Shown: piece after piece, positions 6,911 through 16,211 of the stretch
How positions within the stretch are numbered: the first letter of the stretch is position 1
Layout of the letters: the number at the start of each line of letters is the position of its first letter
Program-made: the position numbers and the translations under genes
From: CAYLNM01 sp964385045
GTDB lineage: Bacteria; Planctomycetota; Phycisphaerae; Phycisphaerales; SM1A02
Reading direction: 5' to 3'
Length of the DNA: 55,274 nucleotides
Assembly (NCBI GenBank): GCA_964385045.1
Contig: CAYLNM010000010.1
Coordinates: 1 to 55,274, forward strand
The notes under the pieces: generated by a model
The model's input: the letters and a program-made list of their open reading frames with translations, nothing else
The model's database searches: none
Told to the model about the DNA's origin: nothing

Positions 6911-9327
6911 CGGACGAGGTCTCCGGGCCGGATGATCACCGAACCGCGCGACTCCATCCGGATGCGGGCGCCGCGCCGGCAGAGAAGCTCGGCCGCGTCG
7001 CGGGCGTCCGGCCCGCGGACCACCAGCCGCGCCGTCGTGTCGCCTTGGATGCGACCCGGAGCGGTGCTCGCCTCGCGGTCGACCGCCAGGTGCCGCCCGT
7101 CGGCAAGCTCCAGCTCCGACGGTGACCAGTCGAGGACGCCGGCCGTGGCGGCGATCTCGAGTACGAGGAGATCGTCGCCCTCGTGGACCACGGCCACGCG
7201 GATCTCGGGCGGCGCGTCGGCGGGCCGGCGGCGGTCACCGAGGCGGGCCGACCGAACGAGCTCCCGCAGCTCGACGATCTCGCCGCCGTCGTCGTCGTCC
7301 GGCCCGTCGTCGGCCAGGGGACTGACGGGCATGGCCAGCTCGATCGAGGGCATCGCCCCCGAGGTTGGTGGAGCATCGTCCTCGATCATCAGCCAGGGCG
7401 AGAGGTCCAGAGCTATGGCCGTCCGGCCCCGGCCCGCGATCCGCCCCGCGCCCCGCAGCCCCAGCCCCGCCACCGACATCCCGTGCGGCAGCTCCTGCGG
7501 CACCCGGACGCGGCGGGTGGGCCGCCACGGATCCACCGTCGGCTCCTCGCTCGTCGCCACCCAGGCGGTGCGGCGGGTCGCGATGCCGTGGGCGAGGCCG
7601 ATCGCCTCGATCTCGCCGTCCACGGCCTCGCCCCGGGCGGACGCGACCTCGAGGTTCGCCACCCGCCGGCGGGCCCACAGCCGCGGCACCGAGTCGCGGC
7701 CCGTGCCGGGGCTCGCCGCGGGCAGTTCCACCGTCCGTCGCCACGGGCCGGCCGTGGTGCGGCCCGACACCTCGATGCGTCCGCCCGCCGGATCGACGGC
7801 GATCGGGATCAGCAGCGGCTCGCCGGCGAGGAGGTCCGGCGCGCCGTCCACCGGCCCGTCGCCGTCTCCGCCCGGCCGCCGTCGCACGGCGTCGCCGGCG
7901 ATCCGCACGTCCGTCACCATCGGCTTCGCGAGCGCCGCCACGATCGCCGCGATCGCCGGCTCGAGCGGCTCGTCGAGGCCGACGAGATGCTCCCGGCCGC
8001 CGCCCGCCCGGGCCGCCGCCTCGGTGAGGGAGCGGTTCGAGGCGGACCCGACGCCGACCGTATGCAGCCGCACGTTGCGGTCGCGGGCCGCGGCGGCGCG
8101 GGCGACGATCTCCCGTTCGAAGGAGACGCCCCCGTCGGTGAGCAGGACGATCTGTCGCTGCTCGCCCTCGGGCGCCCGCTCGCCCCGGTCGCCCTCGAGC
8201 GCCGCCGCGAGTCCGGACGCCATCTCCGTGCCGCCGCCGGCCTCGAGCTCGTCGATCCACCGCCGGGCCGCGGCCCGCGCCCGGTCGCCGCAGGCCCGCG
8301 GGCGCCGGCTCCAGGCGGTCGGCCGCGACGAGAACTCGGTCATCTCCAGCCGGTCGGCCGGGCCGAGCGAGTCGACGAGGCCGGTCGCGATCGCCTTCGC
8401 CGCCTCGAGCGGCTCGCCGCCCATCGAGCCGCTGGTGTCGATGAGCAGGACGACGTGCCGGCTCGTGGCCGGCAGCGCGTCCGCGTCCGTCGGCGGCATC
8501 AGCGTGAGCAGGGCGTACGCATCGGCGGCCGCGTCGCCCGTCTCCGGCCGCGCGACCGCCGCCGTCAACCTCGGGTCCGCCTCCGCCGCGTCCCACCGGA
8601 CCACCAGGTCGCGGTCGAGCGGCGTGTCCTCCTCGGCAAGCCGGACGGTGCGGAGCTCGCCGCTCCCGTCGGCGAGGATCCGGTGCGACGGGCTGTCGAC
8701 CGCGCCGCCGCGGACGCCGTCGGTCAGCCGCAGCTCCAGCGACAGGCGGGCGGGCAGGCGGCCGCCGCCGGGGGCGTCCGGATCCGCCACGTCCACCGCC
8801 ACGCGATCGGCGTCAGGCACGCGGCCGTCCGCCCCCGCGTACCGCGGCGCGACCACGGTCGGGAACCGCCACTCCCAGCGGCCGCCCGGCAGCCAGCGGA
8901 GCGGCTGGTCGATCACGAGCTCGCACTCGATCTCCTCGCCGGGCGGGAGGTTGCCGACCTCCTGCGTGAAGACGCTCGACCGCGTCTCCTCGAGCAGCGA
9001 CGCGGTGCGGCCCTCGAGGATCGCGTCCGTGAACCGCTCGCGGGCGGACTCCAGGCGGTCGATCTCGCCGACGATCCGCCGGTCTCCGAGGGTGAACGCG
9101 TAGCCGCCCACCGCCGCCTCGGGCGGCAGCGGCAGCTGGTAGGTCACCTGCAGCGGCTCGGCCGCGGGGTTCGCGAACCGCTGGCGGAGGACGACGCGGG
9201 CGATTCCGCCGGCCGCCTCGACGTCGAGCGAGCCGCCGCGGAGGGGCAGGATCGAGCCGTCGGCGGCGACGAGGCGACCGCCGGTGGCGGGACGGGGCGG
9301 GGTGGCATGGGTGACGAGCGGGGTCAT
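6907..9327 (-). CDS. VIT and von Willebrand factor A domain protein
   Basis: 806 residues. Residues 15-150 form a VIT domain (vault/inter-alpha-trypsin type). A VWA domain starts near 290 with an intact MIDAS motif DTSGSM at 297-302 and a second metal-ligand segment, LLTDGG, further on. The C-terminal 300 residues are beta-rich and uncharacterised. There is no clear signal peptide or membrane span, so it is probably cytoplasmic. VIT-VWA proteins usually mediate metal-dependent protein contacts. AAGGAG precedes the ATG by 7 nt. It is first in a unit with the ECF sigma factor (4-nt overlap) and two small proteins. Placement suggests it senses or holds a partner that controls the sigma factor; this is inference. 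Confidence 0.9.
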   Translation of the reverse strand: MTPLVTHATPPRPATGGRLVAADGSILPLRGGSLDVEAAGGIARVVLRQRFANPAAEPLQVTYQLPLPPEAAVGGYAFTLGDRRIVGEIDRLESARERFTDAILEGRTASLLEETRSSVFTQEVGNLPPGEEIECELVIDQPLRWLPGGRWEWRFPTVVAPRYAGADGRVPDADRVAVDVADPDAPGGGRLPARLSLELRLTDGVRGGAVDSPSHRILADGSGELRTVRLAEEDTPLDRDLVVRWDAAEADPRLTAAVARPETGDAAADAYALLTLMPPTDADALPATSRHVVLLIDTSGSMGGEPLEAAKAIATGLVDSLGPADRLEMTEFSSRPTAWSRRPRACGDRARAAARRWIDELEAGGGTEMASGLAAALEGDRGERAPEGEQRQIVLLTDGGVSFEREIVARAAAARDRNVRLHTVGVGSASNRSLTEAAARAGGGREHLVGLDEPLEPAIAAIVAALAKPMVTDVRIAGDAVRRRPGGDGDGPVDGAPDLLAGEPLLIPIAVDPAGGRIEVSGRTTAGPWRRTVELPAASPGTGRDSVPRLWARRRVANLEVASARGEAVDGEIEAIGLAHGIATRRTAWVATSEEPTVDPWRPTRRVRVPQELPHGMSVAGLGLRGAGRIAGRGRTAIALDLSPWLMIEDDAPPTSGAMPSIELAMPVSPLADDGPDDDDGGEIVELRELVRSARLGDRRRPADAPPEIRVAVVHEGDDLLVLEIAATAGVLDWSPSELELADGRHLAVDREASTAPGRIQGDTTARLVVRGPDARDAAELLCRRGARIRMESRGSVIIRPGDLVR

Positions 9328-9690
9328 GTCGGGCTCCTTTCGAAGGAAGGCTTCGAAGGGCCAACGGGACGTGGCCAGGGCCGGTGACAGGGGCCCGACG
9401 AATTCTCGCCCGAGCGGCCGCTCGGTGCCGGGGGTCGTCGGGACCCGTCGCCGACGGCGGGCGGGGCGCCGTGCCGTGGCCGAGGGGCGCCGGGTGCCGG
9501 GCGGGGATTCGCGACCGCGGGACCCGGCCGACGGCCCGGACGAGGCTGGCGGGACCGGGGAAGTCGGCGATGATGGGTGCGGAGGCCATCACGGCCGCCG
9601 CGGTGGGGGCGATCGCCGCGTTTCTCGCCGCGGGCCCGCGGGCCCGGGGGAGCGGGGGCGATGCGGGACGATCGGCGACGGGGGTGACTC
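9328..9690. other. Divergent intergenic region, no gene seen
   Basis: 363 nt between the divergent VIT/VWA unit and the gene at 9691. Both promoters must lie here or just outside. No clear -35/-10 pair or operator is visible to me. Confidence 0.55.
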
Positions 9691-10851
9691 ATGATGAAGG
9701 CTCCGGAATGCGGGCGGCGGGTGGCGGCGGTCGGTCCGCATGTCGCGATCGGGCGGCGACCCGTGCTCGCACTGGCCGCGGCCGCGGCGACGGTCGCGGT
9801 CGTCGGCGCGGCGGCCGCCGAGCCGCCGCCACGCGGGCGCGGCTTCTCGCCGCTCGAGCACGCCAGCCCTCCGGTGCGGCCGCTGGACGGGGCGCGGGGG
9901 TACCGACCTCTCGGGGACCGGCCGCGGGATCCCCTGCCGCGTCCTCCGGAGCCGGTGGGCGACGTCGACGGGGCGCCGGCGCCCCGCGGGGTGGCGACCT
10001 CCCCGCCGCCGGCCGCGCCCGCCGGCGTCGCCTCGGTCTCGTCGCCCGCCCCGGCGGACGAGCCGGGGTCGCGTGACCCGCTGGCCGGCGATGGAGGCGT
10101 CCTGCCGCTCCCCGACGACGCGTCCCGTGACCGGTCCGCCGCGCCGATCTCCGACTCGGCCGGCAACTGGATCGTCGCGGTGGTCGGCGTCGGCGGGGTC
10201 CTGCTGCTGATCCTCGTCTTCCTGCGAGCCGGCGGCGGTCGCCGCCTCGAGGAGCGGATCGGCCGGTTCGCGCCGGTCCGAAGCCAGGGCGACACGCGGG
10301 TCACGCTGCTCGGCCTCACCGTCAAGACCACCTGCGAGGACGCCTTCTCGCCGGGCCGGGAGGCGAAGTGGAAGGACCACTCGGAGATCGAGGTGATCTG
10401 GCTGATCGAGCGGACGTCCGACGGGATCCGGCGGGACTTCGTGAGCGGTCCGCTGCGGATCATCGCGCGGCCGGGCTCGGGCGAGCTCGTCCGCAAGGAG
10501 GCCCACGCGACGAGCTGTCAGTACGAGCCGGTGCCCGCGGACGGAAAGGTCAAGGGCGTGAGCGGTCCGGTGTCGAGCACCGCGGCGGCCGCGACGATCC
10601 GCCGCGACAAGCAGACGATCAAGCCCATCCAGGGCTCGCAGCTCGATCTGATTCTCGAGGTCGGCTTCGGCCGGCGGCGGGACCTGCGGTTCGACCGCGT
10701 CCCCTTCCGCGGCGCCGAGCTGCGGGCGACGCGGTGGAGGGACGGCCGGCGGCTCGAGCCCGCGGGGGCGGCGACGGGCGAAAACGGCGGCGGCGGGGCC
10801 GGCCCGGCGACCGGGGCCGCCGCCGGGGAGAAGGTCGCGCCGTCTCGCTGA
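9691..10851 (+). CDS. Hypothetical exported membrane-anchored protein
   Basis: 386 residues, unknown. A signal-like hydrophobic stretch (residues 20-42) is followed by a long Pro/Ala/Arg-rich disordered linker (45-145). A clear membrane helix at about 150-172 (NWIVAVVGVGGVLLLILVFL) and a charged, beta-rich cytoplasmic domain (175-360) follow. The tail is Gly/Ala-rich. The start is ATG at 9691 or the adjacent 9694; GGGGGTGA lies just upstream. The topology, a short periplasmic part and a folded inner domain with one helix between, would suit a signalling or anchoring role, but I see no named domain. It stands alone. Confidence 0.75.
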   Translation: MMKAPECGRRVAAVGPHVAIGRRPVLALAAAAATVAVVGAAAAEPPPRGRGFSPLEHASPPVRPLDGARGYRPLGDRPRDPLPRPPEPVGDVDGAPAPRGVATSPPPAAPAGVASVSSPAPADEPGSRDPLAGDGGVLPLPDDASRDRSAAPISDSAGNWIVAVVGVGGVLLLILVFLRAGGGRRLEERIGRFAPVRSQGDTRVTLLGLTVKTTCEDAFSPGREAKWKDHSEIEVIWLIERTSDGIRRDFVSGPLRIIARPGSGELVRKEAHATSCQYEPVPADGKVKGVSGPVSSTAAAATIRRDKQTIKPIQGSQLDLILEVGFGRRRDLRFDRVPFRGAELRATRWRDGRRLEPAGAATGENGGGGAGPATGAAAGEKVAPSR

Positions 10852-11247
10852 CCGGGCCGGCGCGGGGTCGGCACGGGGCCCGGACCCGAACGGGGCGGGC
10901 CGTGGCGGCCGATCCTCGCGTGGCCGGCGGCACGCGACCGCGGCGTTCGGGGCCGTCTTCGGCGCTTGCGGGACCGAGCTGAACGCGGGTCGATCGTGGG
11001 CCCGAGCGACCCCATTTGCCGCCAACTGCGTTGAACGTGCATCAAAGGCCGGGCGTTGTCGGCGTGCCGGGCAGCCCACTCATCGACCGGCGACGGACCG
11101 GCGGTCGCCGGCCCCGATCCTCCCGTCGTCGGGCCCCATCGGGGCAGGACGTCCGAGAGCGCGAGCGACGGTGGCCCCGTCGCGGGTCCTCGCCGCCCGC
11201 CCTGCAACCGCGGGTCGCCACCAACGTAGTAGCACGGACTGCGCCGC
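10852..11247. other. Intergenic region, no gene seen
   Basis: About 400 nt upstream of the TrmB-type gene. A relatively A/T-rich patch lies at about 11010-11045 but I cannot assign a promoter to it. Confidence 0.5.
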
Positions 11248-11253
11248 TATGAT
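11248..11253 (+). promoter_or_regulatory. Possible -10 box (TATGAT) for the TrmB-type gene
   Basis: TATGAT fits the TANNNT consensus and ends 7 nt before the ATG at 11261, which would make the transcript leaderless. No good -35 is visible. The box overlaps the alternative ATG at 11249. Confidence 0.35.
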
Positions 11254-11260
11254 CGCCCTC

Positions 11261-12295
11261 ATGGACCAACTCGACCCGGCCGCCGCCGCCCTGACCGACC
11301 TCGGGTTCTCGCGCCTCGAGGCCCTCGCGTACCTGCACCTGCTCCAAGCGGGCCCGGAGACCGCCTACGCCACCGCCAAGGCGGTCGGGAAGGCGGTCGC
11401 CAACACCTACAAGGCCATCGAGAGCCTCGAGCGGAAGGGGGCGGTGGAGGTCCTCGCGGGCGAGCCGCGGCTGGTGCGGGCGGCCCCGCCCGAGGAGGTG
11501 CTGGGCCGGCTTCGCCGGGGGTTCGAGCGGCGATCCGGCGAGGCCCGCGAGGCCTTCGCGCGGCTCGATCGCCGTGAGCCGGACGAGCGGGTGTATCACC
11601 TCGCCGCCGCCGCCCAGGTCATTGCCCGGGCCCGAGCCATGATAGAGGAGGCCCGGGCCTGCGTGCTCGTGGACCTGTTCCCGGCCGTGGCCGCGGCCCT
11701 CGCCCCCGAGCTCGAGGCCGCCGCCGCTCGGGGCATCGCCGTCGTGGCCCTCGTCTACGACGACGCCGACCTCGCCGGCTGCGAGGTCGTGCGGCACAGC
11801 CGCGGGGCCCTCGTGCGCCGGTTCTTCGCCGGCGAGCACCTGGTCCTCTGCACCGACGCCGAGCAGGCCCTCCTCGCCTTGCTCGATTCGCCCAACGTGG
11901 CGGCCGGTCCCGGCGACGCCGATCCGTGGCCCGAGACGGGCGGCGTGCGGCAGGCGATCCACACCGCCTCGCCGTTCGTCGCCTGGCACCTGCACGACAA
12001 CGTGCACCACCAGGTGCACACCTACGCGGTGGCCGAGGCCTTCGCGGACGAGCCCGAGCTCATGGCCCGGGTGCGGGCCGTGCACGACACCCGCCTCGCG
12101 GGCATTGCCCCGATCGCCACGCCCGGCTGGAGGGCGCTGATGGATCGCCACGGGACGGCGGAAGCGCGCGCGCTGACCGACGAGCTGCTCGCCGGCCGGT
12201 CCGGGACCACGCCGCTGGAACGCTGGGCCGAGATGGATCGACGGGTGCGGGACGAAACGGCGGCCGAGCCGTCCTCCGAGGAGGCGGACGCGTGA
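11261..12295 (+). CDS. TrmB-family transcriptional regulator
   Basis: About 344 residues. A winged helix-turn-helix of TrmB type occupies residues 8-80 (LTDLGFSRLEALAYLHLL, then the recognition region AYATAKAVGKAVANTYKAI). The remaining 260 residues form an effector domain resembling the PLD-like C-terminal part of TrmB regulators. TrmB proteins usually sense sugars or nucleotides and control transport and metabolism genes. The start could be ATG 11249 or ATG 11261; I prefer 11261 because of the TATGAT just upstream. The stop overlaps the GTG of the transporter gene (GTGA), so the regulator probably controls its own operon partner. Confidence 0.82.
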   Translation: MDQLDPAAAALTDLGFSRLEALAYLHLLQAGPETAYATAKAVGKAVANTYKAIESLERKGAVEVLAGEPRLVRAAPPEEVLGRLRRGFERRSGEAREAFARLDRREPDERVYHLAAAAQVIARARAMIEEARACVLVDLFPAVAAALAPELEAAAARGIAVVALVYDDADLAGCEVVRHSRGALVRRFFAGEHLVLCTDAEQALLALLDSPNVAAGPGDADPWPETGGVRQAIHTASPFVAWHLHDNVHHQVHTYAVAEAFADEPELMARVRAVHDTRLAGIAPIATPGWRALMDRHGTAEARALTDELLAGRSGTTPLERWAEMDRRVRDETAAEPSSEEADA

Positions 12296-13683
12296 CCGTG
12301 AGGCCATTCGATCCCCGCCGAACCGCCGCCCGCCTGCTGCGCCGAGTCATCGACGTGCGCGACGGCGAGCTCGTCCCGGCCGTCCTGTCCGGGCTCTACT
12401 TCTTCTGCCTGCTGTTCGGCTACTTCATGCTGCGGCCGCTGCGGGACGCGATGGGGCTCGACGGCGGCGTGGACAGCCTCCGCGTGCTCTTCCTCGTCAC
12501 GCTCGGCGTGATGGTGGCGGCCAACGTGCTCTTCGGCGTGCTCGCCTCGCGCCTGCCACGCCGCGTCCTCGTGCCGCTCGTCTACTGGATCGCGATCGCG
12601 TGCCTCGCGGGCTTCCTCGCCCTGCTGCTCGCCGCGGGCGAGCGGCCCTCGCCGTGGGTCGGCCGCACGTTCTACGTGTGGCTCAGCGTCTTCAACCTCT
12701 TCGCGGTGTCGGTCTTCTGGGCCTTCATGGCGGACCTCTTCACGCTGGACCAGGGCAAGCGGCTCTTCGGCTTCATCGGCGTGGGCGGCACCGCGGGCGC
12801 GATCTGCGGGTCCGCGTGGACGGGACTGCTGGCCCAGCGCCTCGGGGACGCCGGCCTGATGGCGTCCGGGATGCTCCTCGTGGCCGGTGCGGCGGTGATC
12901 GCCACCCTCCTCGGGCGACTCGCCGCCCGCCGGCCGCATCCCGAAGGCGACCGCGCGGCGGATCCGCCGGCCCTCGGCGGATCGGCGTGGCACGGCGTGA
13001 CCGCGGTGGTGCGATCGCCGTTCCTGCTCGGGATCGCCGCGTACGTCGCCCTCTACACCATCCTCTCGACGCTGCTGTACTTCGAGAAGATGCGGATCGT
13101 CGCCGGCTTCGTCGAGGAGCGCGAGGCTCGCGCGTCGATCCTCGCGTTCATCGAGATGGCGGGGCAGACGGCGACCATCCTGGTGCAGCTGTTCCTCACC
13201 GGCCGCCTCATGCGGCGGCTCGGCGTCGCGGCCCTCCTCGCCGTGGTGCCGGTGATCACCATCCTCGGGTTCATCGGGCTCGCGGCGGTGCCGGGGCTGC
13301 TGGTCATCGGCGTGCTCGAGGCCTGCCGCCGCGCCGGCAACCACGCCCTGAGCAAGCCGGCCCGCGAGACGCTCTTCACGCTCGTGCCCCGCGAGGCCCG
13401 CTACAAGGCCAAGGCGTTCATCGACACCTTCATCTACCGCGGCGGCGACACCGTCGGCACGCTCGGCGACCTGCTCATGGCGGCCCTCGGCGCCGGCGTC
13501 TGGCTGCTCGCCCTGCCGCTGGGCGGCGTGTCGCTGCTGCTCTCGGTCGTCCTCGGGCGTCGTGAGCGTCGGCCCGGCGCCTCGGCCGCGAGCGACGGCT
13601 CCGGCGGGTCCGGGTCGATCGCGGGCCCATCCGCTCCGCTTCCCACCACCGCTCCTCCGACCACGGCGCCCGCGACGCTCTGA
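12292..13683 (+). CDS. MFS / NTP-NDP exchange-type transporter
   Basis: Polytopic inner-membrane protein of 463 residues with about 12 helices. The segment near residue 40 (YFMLRPLRDAMG) and the NLFAVSVFWAFMADLF region are typical of the ATP/ADP-translocase-like branch of the major facilitator superfamily. Members exchange nucleotides or move related solutes; the free-living planctomycete members have no proven substrate that I know of. The start is GTG 12292, overlapping the TrmB stop, with GAGGAGG 7 nt upstream. The last 40 residues are Ser/Thr/Pro-rich and disordered. The overlap with a TrmB regulator suggests substrate-dependent control. Confidence 0.8.
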   Translation: MTVRPFDPRRTAARLLRRVIDVRDGELVPAVLSGLYFFCLLFGYFMLRPLRDAMGLDGGVDSLRVLFLVTLGVMVAANVLFGVLASRLPRRVLVPLVYWIAIACLAGFLALLLAAGERPSPWVGRTFYVWLSVFNLFAVSVFWAFMADLFTLDQGKRLFGFIGVGGTAGAICGSAWTGLLAQRLGDAGLMASGMLLVAGAAVIATLLGRLAARRPHPEGDRAADPPALGGSAWHGVTAVVRSPFLLGIAAYVALYTILSTLLYFEKMRIVAGFVEEREARASILAFIEMAGQTATILVQLFLTGRLMRRLGVAALLAVVPVITILGFIGLAAVPGLLVIGVLEACRRAGNHALSKPARETLFTLVPREARYKAKAFIDTFIYRGGDTVGTLGDLLMAALGAGVWLLALPLGGVSLLLSVVLGRRERRPGASAASDGSGGSGSIAGPSAPLPTTAPPTTAPATL

Positions 13684-13731
13684 CGCTCCGCGACGACGCC
13701 CCGATCCACTCCTCGCCCCCGGAGACTCGTG

Positions 13732-14991
13732 ATGCCCACCACTCGCCGCACCTTCCTTCACGTCGCCGGAGCCGCCGGCCTCCTCGGAGTCGGTGGCACC
13801 TGGACCGCGAGCCCCGCCCTCGGCTCGCTCGCCCGCGGTCTCGCCTCCGAGCCGAAGCGCGTCCTGTTCCTCGGCGGCACCGGGATGCTCGGCCCGCACG
13901 TCGTCGAGCGGCTTCGCGAGCGCGGCCACACGGTGACGCTCTTCAATCGCGGCAACCGCGAGGAGCTCTTCCCCGATCTCGAGCTGATCCGCGGCAACCG
14001 CATCGTCAGCGTCGAGCCCGGGCTCGATCCGCTGCGGGCCGAGATCGAGGCCGGCCGGCGATGGGACGTCGTCATCGACACCGCCAACGTCCACTCCTGG
14101 GTCGAGGACTCGGCGAAGCTGCTCGCCGAGGCGGCCGAGCACTACGTGTTCACCTCGTCGATGTCGGTGTACGCGGACAACGCGACGGTGGGCATGGACG
14201 AGTCGGCGCCCACGGCCACGATGCCCGACGACGTCGCCGCCGGCATCACGACGCCGCGCTACGACATGCGGTGGTTCGGCGGGGTGAAGGTCCGCTGCGA
14301 GGAGGCGGCCGAGCGGTGGTTCCCCGCCCGGGCGCTGCTCCTGCGGCCGGGGCTGATCGTCGGCCCCCGCGACTTCTCGCACCGATTCACCTACTGGCCG
14401 TGGCGGGTGAACCGGGGCGGCGAGGTGCTCGCCCCCGGAGCCCCGGATCACCCGGTGCAGTTCATCGACGTGCGCGATCTCGCCGCGTTCATGGTGGACC
14501 TGATCGAGCGTGGGACGTCGGGCCCGTTCAACGTCAACGGACCGGTGGAGGGCGTTCGGACGATGGGCGAGACCCTCGAGGCGTGCCGCGTCGCGACCGG
14601 CAGCGACGCCCGCTTCACCTGGGCGGACACGGCGTGGCTCGGCCAGCAGGGCATCGGGGCGTGGGTGCAGATGCCGCTCTGGATCCCGCCGGTGGACGGG
14701 ATGCGGGGGTTCCACACGCGGAACATCGACCGGGCGATCGCGGCCGGGCTCACCGTGCGGCCGATCGTCACCACGATCCGCGACACGCTGTCGTGGTTCG
14801 AGGGCGAGTTCCTGCCCCGGTACGCCGAGACGATGCGCGAGCGGGGCACGCCCGAGGCGACGTTCCGGTTCGGCGACGGACGGCCCGGGATCACGCCGGC
14901 CCGCGAGGCCGAGCTGCTCGCGGCGTGGCACGCGCGGCCCGGCGGCACGTCCGGGGCGCCCGCGGTGGGGGCGGGCGACGCCGGCGGCTGA
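13732..14991 (+). CDS. Tat-exported NAD-dependent epimerase/dehydratase
   Basis: 419 residues. A twin-arginine signal (TRRTFLH at residues 4-10 and a hydrophobic h-region) precedes a Rossmann fold that opens with LFLGGTGMLG (46-54). It resembles extended short-chain dehydrogenases acting on sugar nucleotides, but the usual YxxxK is not obvious (a conserved FTSSMSVYAD segment is present near 140), so catalytic type is uncertain. Export through Tat fits folding with a bound cofactor inside the cell. The start is ATG 13732 in GGAGACTCGTGATG; an in-frame GTG precedes it by one codon. It follows the transporter by 48 nt and may share its transcript. Confidence 0.85.
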   Translation: MPTTRRTFLHVAGAAGLLGVGGTWTASPALGSLARGLASEPKRVLFLGGTGMLGPHVVERLRERGHTVTLFNRGNREELFPDLELIRGNRIVSVEPGLDPLRAEIEAGRRWDVVIDTANVHSWVEDSAKLLAEAAEHYVFTSSMSVYADNATVGMDESAPTATMPDDVAAGITTPRYDMRWFGGVKVRCEEAAERWFPARALLLRPGLIVGPRDFSHRFTYWPWRVNRGGEVLAPGAPDHPVQFIDVRDLAAFMVDLIERGTSGPFNVNGPVEGVRTMGETLEACRVATGSDARFTWADTAWLGQQGIGAWVQMPLWIPPVDGMRGFHTRNIDRAIAAGLTVRPIVTTIRDTLSWFEGEFLPRYAETMRERGTPEATFRFGDGRPGITPAREAELLAAWHARPGGTSGAPAVGAGDAGG

Positions 14992-15335
14992 GCGAGTCGG
15001 CCACCGAGGATTCGGGGGGAGAGCGCCCGAGGGGATGCGGGCGCGCGACCACGCGTCGCGTCGGTGCTTGCCGGCGCGACGCGTGCGTTCGTGTGGGCGT
15101 TCCGGGGTGAGGCAATGCTCGGTGCGTCCCCGGGAGCGACGGGGAGCGCAAGGTCCGATCACGGGCGGACTGACCGGGGCATGTCGGCGGGGGCTTCGCC
15201 GGCGACGGTCACCGACGCCTCCGGCCGCGCGGGACTCGATGCTCAGGGTGGTCTCGTCGATCGGGGCCCAGGCGGGGGCGTTCCCCGTCGAGCTCGGCGG
15301 CCGCGGGTCGTGGCCGCCATTCCGGAGGAGCACTC
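14992..15335. other. Intergenic region with one hairpin
   Basis: 344 nt without a gene. The 11-bp inverted repeat at 15050-15085 is the only structure I can support. Confidence 0.6.
15050..15085 (+). terminator. Hairpin after the epimerase-like gene
   Basis: Perfect 11-bp arms (15050-15060 and 15075-15085, CACGCGTCGCG and its complement) with a 14-nt loop, 59 nt past the stop codon. Could be a terminator or a protein-binding palindrome. Confidence 0.5.
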
Positions 15336-16118
15336 ATGTCGTCATGCGCAACCGGTCTCGCGTCTTCATCGCTCGTCGCGCCGCTCGTCGCCGCGGTCCG
15401 GGCCGTCCGCTGGATCGCGCTCGGCGCCGGCGTGGCCGGACTCACGCTGACCGTGGTCATCGCCTACGCCGCCTGGTGGCTGGAGCTGTGGCCGCACGAG
15501 TTCGGGGACGAGGGCGACGCCCCGACCGTGGCCGAGCGGCGGGCGGCGCAGCTGTGGCCGTCGCTGCACCCCGACGACTGGCCGATCCTGCGGGGGGGCT
15601 GGACGACGGGTGGCGTGGGCTACGACGTGAGCGTCTGGACGAGCTGGGATCGCGACCTGCCCGAGAACGACGAGATGCTTGCCCTCGAGGCTGCCGGAAA
15701 GGACTGGCGTGCGGCATGGCCGCGCGAGCGCCGGCTGGTCATCGAGCAGGCCGGGTGGCCGCTGCCTGCGTTCACGGGCGGGATCTTCGTCGGGGAGAAG
15801 GTCCCGTTTCCGGCGACCCGGGAGGACATCGACGTCCGGTTCGTCGGCGCGATCGAGGCTCCGTGGCGCGCGTGGCACGATGAGCTCAGCCCCGGTCACC
15901 TGCCGGTCACCCCCTACCTTCCGGGACTGATCGGAAACGTCGCCTTCTGGGGCTCGGTGGTGTTCATCGCGATCGGCGGGCCGAGCCGGATGCTGCAGGC
16001 CGCCCGGGCCGCCCGAGACGCGCGCCGCGGCGGACACGGACGCCTGCCCGCCGCCGACGAGGCTCCCTACGCCCTCCCGGCCGATGCCGGGCCATCGACC
16101 GCCGACCGGGCGGCGTGA
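15336..16118 (+). CDS. Two-helix membrane protein of unknown function (intact paralogue)
   Basis: 260 residues, unknown. One membrane helix near residues 25-48, a periplasmic-size middle domain (50-190) containing GDEGD, and a second helix near 198-218 ending in GGPSRM. The tail is polar. GGAGGAGCACTC precedes the ATG. Two shorter, decayed relatives occur at 22163 and 27563, so the family expanded and is being lost locally. The GGPSR at the end of the last helix and the GDEGD after the first are kept in the copy at 22163, which suggests they matter. No catalytic motif is visible. Confidence 0.8.
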   Translation: MSSCATGLASSSLVAPLVAAVRAVRWIALGAGVAGLTLTVVIAYAAWWLELWPHEFGDEGDAPTVAERRAAQLWPSLHPDDWPILRGGWTTGGVGYDVSVWTSWDRDLPENDEMLALEAAGKDWRAAWPRERRLVIEQAGWPLPAFTGGIFVGEKVPFPATREDIDVRFVGAIEAPWRAWHDELSPGHLPVTPYLPGLIGNVAFWGSVVFIAIGGPSRMLQAARAARDARRGGHGRLPAADEAPYALPADAGPSTADRAA

Positions 16119-16176
16119 GGGGGCGGGCCGCGCGTCGGGCCAGTCGGGCCGCTTGCCGGCGTTCCGGGAACGGGGC

Positions 16177-16206
16177 TTGACGCCACATACTATGCGAGAC
16201 ATAGTA
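16177..16206 (+). promoter_or_regulatory. Promoter with palindromic operator for the PadR gene
   Basis: TTGACG (16177-16182), 17-nt spacer, CATAGT (16200-16205). A perfect inverted repeat, TACTATG (16188-16194) and CATAGTA (16200-16206) with a 5-nt centre, covers the end of the spacer and the -10 box. Expected transcription start is at or next to the ATG at 16212, so the mRNA would be leaderless. Such ATG/CAT-containing dyads are typical of PadR sites; autorepression is the likely mode. Confidence 0.75.
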
Positions 16207-16211
16207 CGCCC

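Noticed and set aside
12022..15333. Minus-strand open frame of about 1100 codons
   Set aside because: Spans three real plus-strand genes and their gaps, is mostly Arg/Pro/Gly/His, and shows no domain.
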